DNA of 64,000 bases. Origin: JADKIH01 sp031417395 (GTDB lineage Bacteria > Bacteroidota > Bacteroidia > AKYH767-A > 2013-40CM-41-45). Both the position numbers and the translations under genes were made by a program. Where the stretch lies: contig JANOVM010000039.1 of assembly GCA_031417395.1 (NCBI GenBank), positions 8,183 to 72,182 of the forward strand, read 5' to 3'. Shown piece after piece: positions 61,674-64,000 of this stretch. Within the stretch, counting starts at the first letter, position 1; every line of letters begins with the position of its first letter. The notes beneath the pieces were generated by a model. The model made no database searches. It was not told where the DNA came from and worked only from the letters and a program-made list of their open reading frames with translations.

Positions 61674-62717
61674 TCAAAATGCTTCTTCATAAGGTATTAA
61701 TAACTCTACTTTTTTACCGATAATTTTTTGATTAGTATCCAGATTATCGCTAATTGTAAAATCTGCATTGCTTCCTTTTACTCGATTGAGTATTTCCAGT
61801 CGCTCCCGTGTAAGACTCATGCCAAGAGATTTCTTTTTTGCAGAATGTAAAATTGTTTCCTCTTTAACGGTTTCGCTTCCTCCATTATCCTCCAGACAAT
61901 AACATAGCATATTTCCTTTTCTTGATATTGAAATGGAAAGAATTCCTTTTTGTTTTTTATTATTTAATCCGTGCCATATTGAATTCTCAACAAAGGGCTG
62001 CACTATTAACGGTGGCACTAGTACATTCTCATTGTCAATGGAAGGATCAACTTCAAGCGTATAGTCAAATCCATCATTCATTCTTACCTGTTCCATTTCA
62101 ATGTAAAGTTTCAAAGCTTCAATGTCCTCTTTTAAAGACACCTCCTTGTGCAGGGAATTTTCTAATACAAGACGTATTAAATTAGCGAATTTCAGCAGAT
62201 ATTCTCCCGCTTCTTTAGGCTTCTCAACAAGTATAAACCGATGAATTGAATTCAGCGAATTAAAAATAAAATGCGGATTGATTTGCGCACGTAAAGCTTT
62301 CATTTCTACTTCAGCTATTTGCTGTTTTAATTCAGTTTCTCTTTCCCTAATAACAGATTCCCTCTTTCTTCTATAAAATACAAAAACAACAAAAATAAAC
62401 GCTACAACAAAGGGAATCATGCTGAACAGAATAGCTTTTTTTATTTGTTCATCCTGTTTTTCCTCTGCGCTGGCAATACTTTTTTGGTATTTCAGAAGAC
62501 TATCGTATGCATTTTTATAATCTTCTTTTGTAGTAAAATTAATATGATTCGAATGGAGTGAATCAGTGGCATAAAGTGTTTGCACACCGCAAAAAGTTTT
62601 GGTAAGTAATAAAAGCGACAATAAAGCAATAGAAATCTTTATGCTTCTAAAGAGCTTTATGTATTCTGAAGTTTTCCTTCCGGTAATGCAATTGAGGTGT
62701 GTTTTCAAAAACAACAA
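61674..62717 (-). CDS. LytS-type sensor histidine kinase, non-ATG start
   Basis: 347 aa from a TTG at 62717 (a second TTG at 62711 is possible); no in-frame ATG lies before residue 100. N-terminal signal/hydrophobic segment (~25-50), a short polar stretch, a coiled coil, one transmembrane helix (~95-115), then the LytS kinase domain: phosphoacceptor His149 in RAQINPHFIFNSLNS, ATP-lid N-box QPFVENSIWHGL, and a shortened G-box (EDNGG). Related kinases usually carry TPR repeats in the sensor part; here only a remnant is left. Pairs with the LytTR regulator at 60295. An out-of-frame ATG lies at 62733, one base off after an A/T homopolymer. Confidence 0.85.
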   Translation of the reverse strand: MLFLKTHLNCITGRKTSEYIKLFRSIKISIALLSLLLLTKTFCGVQTLYATDSLHSNHINFTTKEDYKNAYDSLLKYQKSIASAEEKQDEQIKKAILFSMIPFVVAFIFVVFVFYRRKRESVIRERETELKQQIAEVEMKALRAQINPHFIFNSLNSIHRFILVEKPKEAGEYLLKFANLIRLVLENSLHKEVSLKEDIEALKLYIEMEQVRMNDGFDYTLEVDPSIDNENVLVPPLIVQPFVENSIWHGLNNKKQKGILSISISRKGNMLCYCLEDNGGSETVKEETILHSAKKKSLGMSLTRERLEILNRVKGSNADFTISDNLDTNQKIIGKKVELLIPYEEAF

Positions 62718-62948
62718 AAAATTTATTCAACATCGGCTTTGTTGAAGTAGATTAATGCACCAAGATATAAAATTTAGTCGACAGCTTTTCTATGTGTTCA
62801 TTCATCGTAGCATCAGCAAGTTATAAAAATATTGAAGGTAAAACTTGTCGGACCACCTCTTAAAATCATACATTTTTATGCTCCGTTGATACTAACAAAA
62901 AGGTTTAATAAGAAGCGATTAACAGTCATCAATAAAGAGATTTTTATT

Positions 62949-62956
62949 TACTTTTG
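62949..62956 (+). promoter_or_regulatory. nuoG promoter -7 box (TACTTTTG)
   Basis: An exact TAnnTTTG match lies 21 bp before the nuoG ATG, supporting independent transcription of nuoG despite its separation from nuoA-F. The -33 box is not clear. Confidence 0.5.
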
Positions 62957-62976
62957 ACCTTCGATTTGATTAAAAA

Positions 62977-64000
62977 ATGCCCAAAGTAACCATCGACGGT
63001 AAATCCATCGAAGTACCCGAAGGAACCACTATACTTAATGCTGCCCGAATGATTGGCGGGGACATTGTTCCTCCTGCCATGTGCTATTATACCAAGCTGA
63101 AAACCAGCGGTGGATATTGCCGTACATGCATTGTAAAAGTATCGAAAGGCTCTGAAAAGGATCCAAGACCGATGCCCAAACCGGTGGCTTCCTGTCGTAC
63201 AACTGTTATGGATGGTATGGAAGTTCAGAATCTAACCGCTCCTGATCTGCTCGAAGCACGTGCCGGTGTTGTCGAATTTCTTTTGATCAATCATCCGCTT
63301 GATTGCCCGATTTGCGATCAAGCCGGTGAATGCCATTTGCAAGATCTTGCTTATGAGCACGGACTGGCTAAAACCCGCTATGAATTTCCCCGTCGCACAT
63401 TTGAAAAAATTGACATTGGCGAAAAGATAAAACTACACATGACTCGCTGTATACTCTGTTACCGTTGCGTGAAAGTTGCAGAACAAATTACAGATGGCCG
63501 CGTGCATGGAGTATTAAACAGAGGCGATGTTTCTGAAATAAGCACCTATATAAAACAAGCAGTCGATAACGATTTCTCGGGAAATATGATTGATGTTTGT
63601 CCTGTTGGAGCTTTAACTGACAAAACATTCCGTTTCAAAAGTAGAGTTTGGTTTAACAAACCTTTCAATGCGCACAGAGAATGTACAACTCCAGGATGTT
63701 GCGGAAAAACGACTGTTTGGATGTTTGGTGGAGAAATTCAACGAGTAACAGGTCGTAAAGACGAATATCATGAAGTAGAAGAGTTCATCTGTAACGGATG
63801 TCGTTTTGATCATAAAGATGTTAACGATTGGACTATTGAAGGTCCTCGTGAATTCGAGAAAGATTCTGTAATTAATCAAAATAATTATACTCAGAAATTA
63901 GAAAAAGTTGAAATTGCTACCGAAAAATTAATATTAGAAGGTAGAGAAGAAGATCAAGAAGGACGTGCTGATTCAGCCCAAGGAGATCCCGATCGAGAAG
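62977..64000 (+). CDS. nuoG: NADH-quinone oxidoreductase subunit G (3' end cut by window)
   Basis: 341 codons visible, no stop. Cofactor ligands: [2Fe-2S] Cys36, Cys48, Cys51, Cys73; HPLDCPICDQAGEC (His106, Cys110, Cys113, Cys119); Cys158/161/164 and Cys208 around MTRCILCYRC and DVCPVGALT; then a molybdopterin-type CTTPGCCGK..CNGC segment from 236. In Bacteroidota NuoG is often a short form (~330-340 aa) lacking the full molybdopterin C-terminus; here the reading frame passes that length into an acidic stretch (EGREEDQEGRADSAQ) and continues off the window. It starts 21 bp after its own -7 box and is 9.76 kb downstream of nuoF. Confidence 0.95.
   Translation, partial: MPKVTIDGKSIEVPEGTTILNAARMIGGDIVPPAMCYYTKLKTSGGYCRTCIVKVSKGSEKDPRPMPKPVASCRTTVMDGMEVQNLTAPDLLEARAGVVEFLLINHPLDCPICDQAGECHLQDLAYEHGLAKTRYEFPRRTFEKIDIGEKIKLHMTRCILCYRCVKVAEQITDGRVHGVLNRGDVSEISTYIKQAVDNDFSGNMIDVCPVGALTDKTFRFKSRVWFNKPFNAHRECTTPGCCGKTTVWMFGGEIQRVTGRKDEYHEVEEFICNGCRFDHKDVNDWTIEGPREFEKDSVINQNNYTQKLEKVEIATEKLILEGREEDQEGRADSAQGDPDRE

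Noticed and set aside
1..64000. CRISPR arrays, tRNA/rRNA genes, transposases, prophage genes
   Set aside because: Searched by eye on both strands; no direct-repeat/spacer arrays, no cloverleaf-like tRNA sequences and no recognisable transposase or phage genes were found.

Overview
The window looks like a chromosomal stretch of an AT-rich Bacteroidota bacterium (Sphingobacteriia/Chitinophagia/Cytophagia-like). The evidence is at least twelve secreted proteins ending in type IX secretion (T9SS) sorting domains, repeated TAnnTTTG-type -7 promoter boxes, almost no Shine-Dalgarno sequences, LytS/LytTR signalling, GIN-domain and PagL-like envelope proteins, and futalosine-pathway menaquinone synthesis (mqnC). 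No rRNA, tRNA, CRISPR array, transposase or prophage was found.

Layout. 1-11.3 kb: large PKD/SprB-type surface proteins (the first cut by the window edge, the second about 1,670 aa) around a minus-strand radical-SAM/WD40 pair. 11.3-16.7 kb: a minus-strand envelope operon (RND exporter, rmlA, sugar epimerase, polyprenyl synthase). 16.8-31.2 kb: mixed housekeeping and envelope genes (kbl, rnhA, GIN lipoprotein, PagL-like deacylase, M1 peptidase, biotin carrier protein, secreted esterase, pdxA, leucyl aminopeptidase). 31.3-44.2 kb: mqnC followed by T9SS cargo, including a fibre-like protein with an in-frame stop, then ribE, metF, an S24-type regulator and a YCF48-repeat protein. 44.2-48.2 kb: MFS and ABC transporters, DinB and a truncated GNAT gene. 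48.5-53.2 kb: nuoABCDEF of respiratory complex I. 53.2-62.9 kb: about 9.8 kb of T9SS cargo, small membrane/lipoprotein genes and a LytS/LytTR pair, which separates nuoF from nuoG. 62.98 kb to the end: nuoG, cut by the window edge.

How the genes fit together. MqnC (menaquinone) and Nuo (NADH to menaquinone electron transfer) form the respiratory theme. RmlA, the epimerase, the RND exporter, PagL and the GIN proteins point to outer-membrane and surface-polysaccharide remodelling. The T9SS cargo would be exported to that surface, but none of the T9SS machinery genes lie here.

The most interesting points are the nuo operon split, the fibre gene with one in-frame TAG in a self-cleaving-chaperone plus T9SS architecture, an 18-bp palindrome family placed at gene 3' ends, a regulator with an atypically strong Shine-Dalgarno and a leader hairpin, and a small cassette whose 64-aa product faintly resembles R-body (RebB) proteins. 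Nothing here can be declared a new system from sequence alone. Coordinates follow the start codon judged best; alternatives are given where they matter.
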